The position numbers and the translations under genes are program-made. Positions 8,911-16,552 of a stretch of 53,400 bases of DNA are shown piece after piece (positions within the stretch are counted from its first letter, which is position 1; every line of letters begins with the position of its first letter). Below the pieces are notes generated by a model. That model ran no database searches. It was not told the origin of the DNA and saw only the letters and a list, made by a program, of their open reading frames with translations. Source of the stretch: Gemmobacter nectariphilus DSM 15620 (lineage in GTDB: Bacteria > Pseudomonadota > Alphaproteobacteria > Rhodobacterales > Rhodobacteraceae); assembly GCF_000429765.1 (NCBI RefSeq), contig NZ_AUCM01000018.1:1-53400 (forward strand), read 5' to 3'.

Positions 8911-10200
8911 TCAGGCCGAGCCGACCGCAGCGGTGACGGACTGGTCCAGAATGTCCAGCGCCTCTGACAGGATTGCATCGGGCATGGTCAGCGGCGGCAG
9001 CATACGGACCACGTTGTAGCGCGTGCCGCAGGTCAGCAGCAGCAGCCCGCGCTTCTCCGCCTCAGCCACGATCCGGGTGGCAAGACCGGCGTCGGGGGCA
9101 TGGCTGTCGCGGTCCGATACCAGTTCCATCGCGATCATCGCGCCAAGGCCGCGGATATTTCCGATGCCGGCGCCCGCGTTGGTCGCGGCGATCTTTTCCA
9201 GCCGTGCGCGGATGGTGGCGCCGATGGCACTGGCGCGGGCCATCAGCCCTTCGTCAGCGATCACGTCCAGAACCGCATTGGCGGCTGCCACTGCCAGGGG
9301 GTTGCCGGCATAGGTGCCGCCCAGTCCGCCGCCAGACGGTTCGTCCATGATGTCGGCGCGGCCCGTAACAGCAGCAATCGGAAATCCGCCGCCCAGCCCC
9401 TTGGCCATCGTCACCAGATCGGGCTTGATGCCGCTGTGTTCCACCGCCAGCATCCGCCCGGTGCGTGCCATGCCGGCCTGAACCTCGTCGAGGATCAGCA
9501 CGATTCCATGGTCATCCGCCAGCTTGCGCAACGCCTGCAGGAACTCCGGCGGAGTCACGTTGAAACCGCCTTCGCCCTGCACCGGCTCGATCAGCAGGGC
9601 GGCGACCTCTTCGGGGGCGATGTCGGCGTGCAGCACGTTGTCGAGGCCCCGCAGCGCCTCGTCTACCGAAACACCGTGATACCCGTTCGGAAATGGCGCA
9701 TGAAAGATGCCGGCAGGTCCGGGGCCAAATCCGCGCTTGTAGGGGGCTACCTTGCCGGTGAGAGCCATGCCCATCGAAGTGCGGCCATGAAAGCCGCCGC
9801 CGAACGAGATCACGCCATAGCGGCCCGTCGCGGCGCGGGCGATCTTGACGGCGTTCTCGACCGCTTCCGCGCCGGTCGTGACCAGCAGGGTGCGATTTTC
9901 CGCCCCGGTATCGACCATGGCGTTCAGGCGTTCGCACAGGCGGACATAACCTTCAAAAGGGCCGACGTGAAAACAGGTATGGGTGAAATCGCGCAGCTGC
10001 GCTTCGACAGCCGCGATGACCTTGGGGTGACGGTGGCCGGTGTTGTTCACACCGATACCGACGGTCATGTCGATATAGCGCTTGCCCTCGACATCCCACA
10101 GCTCAGCATTCTCTGCCCGGGCGACATAGACCGATTTCCCGGCCGCACCGCGGGCAACGGCGGATTTGCGGCGGATTTCGAGTGCGGCGTTCGATGACAT
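8911..10200 (-). CDS. gabT: Class III aminotransferase, GabT-like (4-aminobutyrate or related)
   Basis: This is a PLP-dependent omega-aminotransferase of 429 residues that transfers the terminal amine of an omega-amino acid to 2-oxoglutarate or pyruvate. Visible features are the cofactor-phosphate loop (TTGAEAVENAVKIARAATGR, about 108-127), FGGGFHGRT near 135, Asp238 in LILDEVQAGMARTG, and the Schiff-base Lys267 in MAKGLGGGFP. The ATG start gives MSSNAALEIRRK, typical of GabT. It is the second gene after an XRE-cupin regulator on the same strand, an arrangement like puuR-controlled putrescine and GABA genes. The exact amine donor cannot be assigned, so gabT is a family-level symbol. Confidence 0.88.
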   Translation of the reverse strand: MSSNAALEIRRKSAVARGAAGKSVYVARAENAELWDVEGKRYIDMTVGIGVNNTGHRHPKVIAAVEAQLRDFTHTCFHVGPFEGYVRLCERLNAMVDTGAENRTLLVTTGAEAVENAVKIARAATGRYGVISFGGGFHGRTSMGMALTGKVAPYKRGFGPGPAGIFHAPFPNGYHGVSVDEALRGLDNVLHADIAPEEVAALLIEPVQGEGGFNVTPPEFLQALRKLADDHGIVLILDEVQAGMARTGRMLAVEHSGIKPDLVTMAKGLGGGFPIAAVTGRADIMDEPSGGGLGGTYAGNPLAVAAANAVLDVIADEGLMARASAIGATIRARLEKIAATNAGAGIGNIRGLGAMIAMELVSDRDSHAPDAGLATRIVAEAEKRGLLLLTCGTRYNVVRMLPPLTMPDAILSEALDILDQSVTAAVGSA

Positions 10201-10285
10201 GACGGGCTCCCACGAGTCAGCTAGGCGCAGAAGATGCCCGTGGCCGTGGATTCAAGCAAGTTTTTTGTTAGGAATTTTGAGCAAC

Positions 10286-10873
10286 CTACAGATAAGGCGG
10301 CGTGCAGGCCGATATCACCACCGTCGGCCCTGGATGCACGTTGCGAAAGCGGTGGGGGATGCGGCTGTCAAACAGATAGGATTGCCCGGCCGTCAGCACG
10401 CGCACCTGATCGCCCACCGTAACCTCCAGCGCACCCTCGATCACATAGCCGCCTTCGTTGGAAAAATGCTCCAATCGGGTTTCGCCGGTATCGGCGCCGG
10501 GCTGATACACCTCGTGCAGGATTTGCAGGTTGTGCTTTCGCGCGTCGCCGATCTGACGAAAGGAAAACCCCCCCGTCGCGTCCTGAGCCCCGGCGACCGA
10601 CAGCTTGGAGGTCAGATCGACCAGATCGCCTTCGTCAAAGAACGGCCCTTCGGGCGCAGTTCGCTCGGGGTCAAAGAAATCAGCCAACGTCAAGTTCAAT
10701 CCGCTCAGTATTTTGCGCAATGTTGCCACTGATGGGCTGGAACGGTTGGTCTCGACAATCGAGATCTGCGCATGGGGAACCCCGGCACGCTTGGCCAGTT
10801 GGCGTTGGGACAGACCGGCGGCCCGGCGCATCGCCAGCAGCCGTGCGCCAATGTCGAATGCGGGATCGGTCAT
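10286..10873 (-). CDS. XRE-family regulator with cupin domain, paralogue of the 1.4 kb gene
   Basis: The 195-residue regulator has an N-terminal helix-turn-helix (RLLAMRRAAGLSQRQLAKRAGVP, VETNRSSPSVATLRKIL) and a C-terminal cupin (YQPGADTGETRLEHF, GQSYLFDSRIPHRFRN). It ends in the same ISACTPPYL tail pattern as the protein at 1423-1998, so the two are clear paralogues. It lies 85 bases upstream of gabT on the same strand and probably regulates it, and itself, in a PuuR-like manner. The ATG start is unambiguous. An inverted repeat about 80 bases upstream is a candidate operator. Confidence 0.9.
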   Translation of the reverse strand: MTDPAFDIGARLLAMRRAAGLSQRQLAKRAGVPHAQISIVETNRSSPSVATLRKILSGLNLTLADFFDPERTAPEGPFFDEGDLVDLTSKLSVAGAQDATGGFSFRQIGDARKHNLQILHEVYQPGADTGETRLEHFSNEGGYVIEGALEVTVGDQVRVLTAGQSYLFDSRIPHRFRNVHPGPTVVISACTPPYL

Positions 10874-10955
10874 GCTGCGCCGCCTTTCCGGGCCGAGGAG
10901 ATCCGGGATTTGCCTGCCCGCCTGCGCTTGTCAATCCCGCAGACACCACAAGCAC

Positions 10956-10986
10956 CGTCAAACGCAGCGCGAGGCGCCCTTTGACG
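10956..10986. promoter_or_regulatory. Inverted repeat CGTCAAA-N17-TTTGACG upstream of the regulator-gabT pair
   Basis: Seven-base perfect arms separated by 17 bases lie about 83 bases upstream of the XRE-cupin start. The outward TTTGACG also resembles a -35 box. This may be an operator; no experimental or paralogous copy was found at the other XRE-cupin locus. Confidence 0.3.
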
Positions 10987-11019
10987 GCAGCCAGACCATC
11001 ACCGAACAGGCAGAACAGC

Positions 11020-11070
11020 TGTTGAACGGCTTGCAACAAGGCTCCCTTTTCTGGGGAGATCGATGTCTAA
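11020..11070. repeat. Orphan IS21-like terminal sequence
   Basis: The sequence beginning TGTTGAACGGCTTGCAA closely resembles the left end of the IS21 element at 50536. The shared blocks are TGTTGAACGGCTTGCAAyAAGG, then TTCTGGGG, then a GATCG..GTC.AAA-like block. No transposase gene is attached. It sits in the 346-base gap between the XRE-cupin gene and rtcR, and the rest of that gap (10874-11219) holds only the inverted repeat upstream of the regulator and no recognisable gene. It is probably the scar of a lost or recombined IS21-family element. Confidence 0.5.
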
Positions 11071-11219
11071 AGGGTGCCCAGCGTCACCACAACCCGGCGT
11101 TCAGAGAGAGGCTGACCGCGTTAGAAAACACAAGGTTGCTCACGTCGCGGCTCGACCGTTCCCCATCTTCGTGTCATGCCGCCATCAAACGGCGGCCTGC
11201 GCAGCCCGCGTCCGCCCGC

Positions 11220-12791
11220 CTAGCCTGCCTCCACCCCTGCCCAATCCAGGCCGAACCTTGCGAGGTATTTCCGCAGGCGGTCTGAATCGTTCTGGCTGGT
11301 CTTTTCCGCGCGGGATACGGCGAACAGGCGGCGACCGGCGGCGGCCAATGACGGGCATTCCCGGCAGGCGCGGATCACGGCGGCCAGCTGTGCGCGGTCG
11401 AACTCGTCCAGCCGATCGGGTGCCGGCAGGACCGAGGCCAGCAGCGCCCGGTCGTCATCGCATTCGGCCGCCGTCCATTGCGCGGCCAGGGCGGCGATCT
11501 CGGCCTCGACCATCGGCAGGGTGATGCGGCCGCGCTCGGCCAGCACCGCGAGGCGATGCGCCGAGGCCTCAAGGTCGCGCAGGTTGCCCGGCCATGGCGT
11601 CGCAGGATCGTGGGCAAAGCGCAGATAGCGCGCCAGCGCATCGGCGTTGAAGCCGGTCTTGCGGCCCAGCTGGCGTTCCGATCCGTCGATCAGCGCCAGA
11701 AGATGCGCGCCGATATCGTCGCGCCGCTCGCGCAGGGGTGGCAGGTGGAACACCCATTGCGACAGCCGGGCATGCAGATCGGCGCGCAACCGACCCTCGC
11801 GCACCAGCGCCCCAAGATCACCCGAGGCCGAGGCGATCAGGTGAAAGCGCGCCGTCACCTCGGCCTCGGAGCCGACAGGACAATAGCGGCCGGTCTCGAT
11901 CACCTGCAGGATCGCGGCCTGCGCGTCCGTGCCCAGCTCGTCAATGCGGTCCAGGAACAGCACCCCGCCATCCGCCTCGCGCAGAAAGCCGGGGCGCTCG
12001 GTTCCGGCAATGCCGGTGGCGGCGCGGCGCTGGCCGAACAGCGCGGGCAGCGCCTGACCCGCGCGCAGGGTGGCGCAATTGACATGCACCAGCCGACCCT
12101 TGACCCGGCGGCGGACCAGTTTCAATTCGTGAATACGGGCCGCCAGCGCCGATTTGCCGGTCCCCGGCTCGCCCAGCAGCAGGATCGGCGCGTCCGAGGC
12201 GGTGGCGACCAGATCCAGCCGCTCGACCAGCGCCAGCATTGCAGGACTGCGGGTGTCCACCCCGCCCAGCAGCAGCGAGGAATGGTCGCGCGCCGCCGCC
12301 TCGAACCGGCGCTGCAAGGCGTTGTAGCGCGCGAGATCCAGGTCGATCACATCCAGCGTGCCATGTGGCGCCCCGCCCTCGCGCGGGGGGGCGGTCTGCA
12401 GCAGCCGGGCCGGCACATGGCGGCTTTCGGTCAGCAGGAACCAGCAGATCTGCGCCACATGGGTGCCGGTGGTCAGGTGGAGGTGATACCGCTCGCGGTC
12501 CTCATCGAACCCGTAGCTGGACGCAAAATCGTAGAGCTTGCCGTAGACCTCCTGGAAGTCCCAGGGATCGGCCATGTCGATGCGGACCAGCCGGACCTCG
12601 GTGCCCGGCGAGACCTTGCCGATCGCCTGCGCGACGTCGCAGGCAAGACGATGGTGGCGCTGGTCATGGATCAGCTCCAGCCGGTCGACGGTAAAGCCGG
12701 GATGCGCGCAGAGCTGGACCGTGGGACGCCAGCCCAGCCGCTTGCCCATGTCAAGCTGGACCCCCAGAAAGCCGATGACCACGTTGCGCAT
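11220..12791 (-). CDS. rtcR: RtcR, sigma-54-type regulator of RNA repair, with degenerate ATPase motifs
   Basis: RtcR proteins combine an N-terminal CARF-like sensor domain with a bEBP AAA+ domain and activate rtcBA. Here the sensor is well conserved (FLGVQLD.., DRLELIHD, DPWDFQEVY, HLTTGTHVAQICWFLLTE). Walker A (GEPGTGKS, 207-214) is intact, and the R-finger region (RLRADLHARL) and the C-terminal HTH-like tail (SQNDSDRLRKYLARFGLDW) are kept. Two catalytic elements are altered. The sigma-54-contacting GAFTGA loop reads AATGIA (257-262), and the Walker B Asp-Glu reads Asp281-Arg282. The start at 12791 (MRNVVIGFLG) matches family N-termini. It is divergent from rtcB across 514 bases. It may act without canonical sigma-54 remodelling, or may be inactive. 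Confidence 0.9.
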   Translation of the reverse strand: MRNVVIGFLGVQLDMGKRLGWRPTVQLCAHPGFTVDRLELIHDQRHHRLACDVAQAIGKVSPGTEVRLVRIDMADPWDFQEVYGKLYDFASSYGFDEDRERYHLHLTTGTHVAQICWFLLTESRHVPARLLQTAPPREGGAPHGTLDVIDLDLARYNALQRRFEAAARDHSSLLLGGVDTRSPAMLALVERLDLVATASDAPILLLGEPGTGKSALAARIHELKLVRRRVKGRLVHVNCATLRAGQALPALFGQRRAATGIAGTERPGFLREADGGVLFLDRIDELGTDAQAAILQVIETGRYCPVGSEAEVTARFHLIASASGDLGALVREGRLRADLHARLSQWVFHLPPLRERRDDIGAHLLALIDGSERQLGRKTGFNADALARYLRFAHDPATPWPGNLRDLEASAHRLAVLAERGRITLPMVEAEIAALAAQWTAAECDDDRALLASVLPAPDRLDEFDRAQLAAVIRACRECPSLAAAGRRLFAVSRAEKTSQNDSDRLRKYLARFGLDWAGVEAG

Positions 12792-13305
12792 GAAGGCCGA
12801 TCCCAAGAGATAGATCCGGATATCACAGGATAGCACATTCTGTCACGCTTGATGGGTGTCTGCTGAATTTCCTCTTTATATCAACGTATTGAGCGGATCG
12901 CGTGTTTTCCTTCTCCGATCCGTCGCCCTGAGGCAGAACCAAAGGGTGAACGACGATCAGGACTTGGACCATGGCAAGGACATCCGTTTGGCAACGCTGG
13001 CCGGGTCCCCTCTGGTCCAGGATCATTGTCATCCATGCTGCAAGGAGCCCCGGATTCCCGAACAAGAACGCGGCTTCAGGAACGGTGCGTGCCGGGCGAC
13101 GAACCTGCCGCACCAGATCGCGGCAGCGGTCGACGACCCCGCCCCGCGCAAGGCGATGCACAGCCCCGCGCCAAGGATCGGGGTGGAACTGGCCTCGTGG
13201 CAGAGCCGCGCCAAAGCCCGCAGGCGTGCCCCGCTGGACAGCGACATGATACGCACCCCCCGATCCATTGCACACAACCCCTGGGACGATTGATCCTTTC
13301 TGCAA
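12792..13305. other. Long intergenic region between rtcR and rtcB
   Basis: The 514 bases between the divergent rtcR and rtcB genes show no recognisable gene. Open frames on both strands have the arginine- and proline-rich look of high-G+C shadows. I searched by eye for a -24/-12 sigma-54 promoter (TGGCAC-N5-TTGC) ahead of rtcB and found no convincing match. No tRNA-like cloverleaf is obvious. The length leaves room for an untranslated regulatory RNA, but nothing in the sequence demonstrates one. Confidence 0.3.
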
Positions 13306-14724
13306 GTGACCACGCATATGACCCATGAACCTTCCGCCGTCACCGGCGCCGACCTGATCGACTGGGGCCACCGCCCCGGCCCGCAGTTCCGCGACCTGCT
13401 CGCCCGTGCCAATGCGGCGCGCGGGCAGGGCCTGGGCCTTGTCCGTATCCGCCAGCTGCTGGAGGCCGACCTGCCACCCCCGCCACCCGAGCCGCTGGCC
13501 TTGCATGCGCCGGGCGCGATCCCGCTGCATGTCAGCATCCGCGCGGAGGATGCCGACGAACAGCACAATGTGGACAAGGTCATCGCCACCATGACCGAGG
13601 TGCTGCGAACCCCGACGGTCGAGGCCGGCGCCGTGATGCCCGATGCCTGTCCGGCCGGACCCTTGGGGACGATCCCTGTGGGCGGCGTGGTCGCGGCGCG
13701 GGGCGCGATCCATCCGGGGATGCATTCTGCCGATATCTGCTGTTCTGTGATGATTACGGATCTGGGCGATGTCGACCCCAAAGCCGCGCTGGATGCGGCG
13801 CAGGCGATCACCCACTTCGGCACCGGCGGGCGCGACGAGGGTAACCGCCTGACCGTCTCGCCCGACCTGATGGACCAGTTCCGCGCCAACCCGTTCCTGA
13901 AGGGCAACCGGATCATGCACGCCGCGCAGGCTCATATGGGCACGCAGGGCGATGGCAACCACTTCCTGTTCATCGGCCGCTCGCGTGCGACGGGGCGGGT
14001 GGCGATGGTCACGCATCATGGCTCTCGCGGGCCGGGGAGCCTGCTCTACAAGGGCGGCCTGGAGGTGGCCGAGCAGTTCCGCAAGGCGCTTTCGCCCGAT
14101 ACCCTGGCGCAGAATGCCTGGATCCCGGCCGATACCGCCGAGGGCCGTGATTACTGGCAGGCCCTGCAGGTGATCCGCCGCTGGACCAAGGCTAACCACA
14201 CCGCCCTGCATCAGGCGGTGGTCGAACGTCTGCGCGCCGATCCGGGCGAGCGGTTCTGGAACGAGCACAACTTCGTCTTTCGCCGCGGCGATCTTTACTA
14301 CCATGGCAAGGGGGCAACCCCGGCCTGGGACGACTATGCCGAAGATGCCACCGGCCTGACGCTGATCCCGCTGAACATGGCCGAGCCGGTTCTGATGGTG
14401 CGCGGGCGCGATGCGGGCCATGCGCTGGGGTTCTCGCCCCATGGCGCCGGGCGCAACTATTCGCGTTCGGAGCACCGCCGCCGGATGGGCGCGGTCACCC
14501 CGGCGCAGATGCTGGCGGCCGAGACGGCCGGGCTGGACATCCGCTTCCACGCCGGCGCGGTCGATGCGTCGGAGCTGCCCTCCAGCTACAAGCGGGCCGG
14601 GGCGGTGATGGACCAGATCCGCGACTATGGCCTGGCGGATGTCGTCGACTGCATCGACCCCTACGGCTGCATCATGGCCGGCGATATCGCACCGCATTGG
14701 AAAGCAAAGCGGAAGAGGGGGTAG
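13306..14724 (+). CDS. rtcB: RtcB-family RNA ligase
   Basis: This is an RNA ligase that joins 2',3'-cyclic-phosphate or 3'-phosphate ends to 5'-OH ends through a GMP-linked histidine, using Mn2+ and GTP. Conserved motifs are HSADICC (metal Asp and Cys, near residue 142), GTQGDGNHF (metal His, about 219), HHGSRG (about 236) and the nucleotidyl His in SPHGAGRNYSR (about 379). The 472 residues fit the family. The GTG at 13306 and an ATG at 13318 (MTHEPSAVTG) are both possible starts, and neither has a strong ribosome-binding site. No rtcA cyclase gene is present, so the pair here is rtcR-rtcB only. Confidence 0.92.
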   Translation: MTTHMTHEPSAVTGADLIDWGHRPGPQFRDLLARANAARGQGLGLVRIRQLLEADLPPPPPEPLALHAPGAIPLHVSIRAEDADEQHNVDKVIATMTEVLRTPTVEAGAVMPDACPAGPLGTIPVGGVVAARGAIHPGMHSADICCSVMITDLGDVDPKAALDAAQAITHFGTGGRDEGNRLTVSPDLMDQFRANPFLKGNRIMHAAQAHMGTQGDGNHFLFIGRSRATGRVAMVTHHGSRGPGSLLYKGGLEVAEQFRKALSPDTLAQNAWIPADTAEGRDYWQALQVIRRWTKANHTALHQAVVERLRADPGERFWNEHNFVFRRGDLYYHGKGATPAWDDYAEDATGLTLIPLNMAEPVLMVRGRDAGHALGFSPHGAGRNYSRSEHRRRMGAVTPAQMLAAETAGLDIRFHAGAVDASELPSSYKRAGAVMDQIRDYGLADVVDCIDPYGCIMAGDIAPHWKAKRKRG

Positions 14725-15085
14725 ACGGGTTCATCCCAGACCTGCCGGGGCATTTTGGACGACATCCACGGATTGCCGAGGACAAGACAGGCTATTGATG
14801 GGCCCGGGCATTGACCAGCCGTTAGTTCCTTGTCGTCCCGCCGTCCCCCAGGTTGTTCTGCAGCCCCGGTGCTTGCCGGTCTACTACCCGATCTGATCCG
14901 GGTGCACCATGTCCGGCCCCCGCCAGTTTTTGAGCCGCCGTTGACAACGCCGCGGCCGCGCGAAAGATCCTCCCCCCAGCCAGAGTGCCGGTCCCGTCGC
15001 GATGGACCACACGATGATGGCGGTGGCGGCGCTTTGCCTGACCAGCCTCGAGCGAGGCAGAAATACTCGGTTTGAAAGGCCAACG
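14725..15085. other. Gene-free junction between rtcB and the satellite-like module
   Basis: No gene, tRNA or integrase remnant is recognised in these 361 bases. The left part after the rtcB stop is G+C-rich. The only functional signal is GAAAGG just upstream of the ATG at 15086, the likely ribosome-binding site of the next gene. If the following module was inserted as a unit, its left boundary lies somewhere here. Confidence 0.3.
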
Positions 15086-15733
15086 ATGGAAAAGAAGCGA
15101 TATCTCCCAATTATCCGCCCGGATGGTAGCTGGATCGACAGGCCTGATCTCTTCCTGCTCGCGCGAATGGGGTATGAGGACAACGCAGACGAACAAGTCG
15201 TTCACCAGCTTCATGACGCCATGGTTCGGGCAGACAATACCGTTCCATCGCTTAACGCGTTTGAACAGGACATCGCAAAACGCCACCTGAACCGGGAACT
15301 GCGCCTCCGCCTCTTTGCAGGTCAGACACTGCTAGAACTTGTGCGCATTGCCAGAACGAACAATGAACCGCCAAGCGCGGCGCAGGGGATCAGACTTGCC
15401 GCTTTCAATCAACATCGGGCGAAGGGACGTTCGTCAGCAGATGACCTGAAGCGCGAAGTTCGGAAAGGGTTCACCGCCTTCAGGGGCACAGCACATCTTC
15501 AGGCTGCCATGGTTCTTGCAGACCCCAGCGTGGGGGACATCGAGACATCTGAAGACCACCTGATTCGGTACCTCGCTCGGGCTCGAGGGCTTGAGATCTT
15601 CATCGACAACTATGTCGTCAGCAAATCTTTCAAGTGGAATCCCTGGAGGGTTCCAGCCTGCATAGATCCAAATTTCTACATAAATATCAATAGATTGACC
15701 CATCAGGAACAAGGCGTGATCACTTCAGACTGA
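15086..15733 (+). CDS. Hypothetical protein, first gene of the satellite-like module
   Basis: The protein has 215 residues and starts MEKKRYLPIIRPDGSWIDRP. An in-frame upstream extension to 15002 exists but is less likely because GAAAGG precedes this ATG. It is soluble, with helical stretches (RHLNRELRLRLFAGQTLLELVRIA; DDLKREVRKGFTAFRGTAHLQAAM). The C-terminus is aromatic and rich in asparagine and isoleucine (FIDNYVVSKSFKWNPWRVP, DPNFYININ). Base composition is visibly lower in G+C than the flanking rtcB gene, which suggests recent transfer. I do not recognise the family. It lies upstream of, and in line with, the AlpA-type regulator. Confidence 0.6.
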   Translation: MEKKRYLPIIRPDGSWIDRPDLFLLARMGYEDNADEQVVHQLHDAMVRADNTVPSLNAFEQDIAKRHLNRELRLRLFAGQTLLELVRIARTNNEPPSAAQGIRLAAFNQHRAKGRSSADDLKREVRKGFTAFRGTAHLQAAMVLADPSVGDIETSEDHLIRYLARARGLEIFIDNYVVSKSFKWNPWRVPACIDPNFYININRLTHQEQGVITSD

Positions 15734-15822
15734 TCTTGAAGTGGGGGGAGGGGAAATTTTTTCCCCTCTGCAAAGCTGCTTCGCGTTGCGGCGTGGTGCT
15801 CTCAAATAAACCGGAGCGCAAC

Positions 15823-16014
15823 ATGTCCGAGACTTACATTTCCGACACACAGCTTGCGACGCGCTATCGCGTGCATCGCGCCACCATTTGGCGCTGGGTC
15901 AAGGCTGACCCAAGCTTTCCTCGACCGATCGTCCTGTCCCCTGGCTGCACTCGGTGGAAGCTGTCCCAAATCTGCACCTGGGAGGCCATGAAATATGACC
16001 GTGCCAGCGTCTGA
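15823..16014 (+). CDS. AlpA/excisionase-like DNA-binding protein
   Basis: The small 63-residue protein has a winged helix-turn-helix of the Phage_AlpA type. Residues 8-30 (DTQLATRYRVHRATIWRWVK) form the HTH, and FPRPIVLSPGCTRWKLSQICTWE matches the typical AlpA strand and wing region. GGAG ten bases before the ATG supports the start. Such proteins regulate excision or early genes in prophages and phage satellites. It precedes the helicase-like gene with one small gene between them and overlaps that gene by about 20 bases. Confidence 0.85.
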   Translation: MSETYISDTQLATRYRVHRATIWRWVKADPSFPRPIVLSPGCTRWKLSQICTWEAMKYDRASV

Positions 16015-16552
16015 CTTTGTGATCACAGGATCTGCGGCCAGCCAGTTGGCAACCGGATTCAACACGGAATCCGGCGGGCGGGGTCGCGAACGCGAGAACC
16101 CCCGGACCGGCAACCCGAACGGAGCTGAGGGGCACATGCGTATGGTGCGAAGCTCCGGCGAGATGGCGGGCATAACCTGTGCCGATCTCGAAGATGGCCA
16201 GTACCGAGCGATCGCAGCATTATGCGAGGCCCTCGCGGAGTGCTGCATCAAGGATGCTGCTGCGATCTGCGCGGCCTACCTCGATGACCACCGCACGGGC
16301 GGCCCTGTCATGGGCGATCCGTTCGGCATGGTGTCAGGGGATGCAGCCCTATGGGCCGACAGTGCCCCGGCGCATGAACTGGTCGCCTACGGCACCGCCG
16401 CACTGGACAGGCTGCGCACAGCCAACCTTGGCCTCAACGCCCGCAAGCGGCTGTTTGCTGCCCTCTGGCGATCGTTCCCGGACCAGGACCGCAAGGCGTT
16501 TCTGGCCCGTGTCGATGCCGAGGGGCGGTTCATTCATCGAGGAACCGAATGA
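15995..16552 (+). CDS. Hypothetical protein between alpA-like and repA-like genes
   Basis: The protein has 185 residues and starts MTVPASDFVITGSAAS, with GGAGG upstream inside the end of the AlpA gene. The N-terminal 45 residues are low-complexity and Gly/Arg/Asn-rich (TESGGRGRERENPRTGNPNG). The rest is helical (DGQYRAIAALCEALAECCIK; ARKRLFAALWRSFPDQDRKAFLARV). No known domain is recognised. It overlaps the RepA-like gene by an ATGA junction, so it is probably part of the same transcript and translationally coupled. Confidence 0.65.
   Translation: MTVPASDFVITGSAASQLATGFNTESGGRGRERENPRTGNPNGAEGHMRMVRSSGEMAGITCADLEDGQYRAIAALCEALAECCIKDAAAICAAYLDDHRTGGPVMGDPFGMVSGDAALWADSAPAHELVAYGTAALDRLRTANLGLNARKRLFAALWRSFPDQDRKAFLARVDAEGRFIHRGTE

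Noticed and set aside
13300-13320. Possible -24/-12 (sigma-54) promoter upstream of rtcB
   Set aside because: Candidate GG..GC pairs in 12980-13050 have wrong spacing or lack the TTGC element.
12823-14697. Very long open frame antisense to rtcB
   Set aside because: rtcB on the other strand has all family motifs. The antisense translation is His/Gly/Arg-rich with no family features, which is typical of high-G+C shadow frames.
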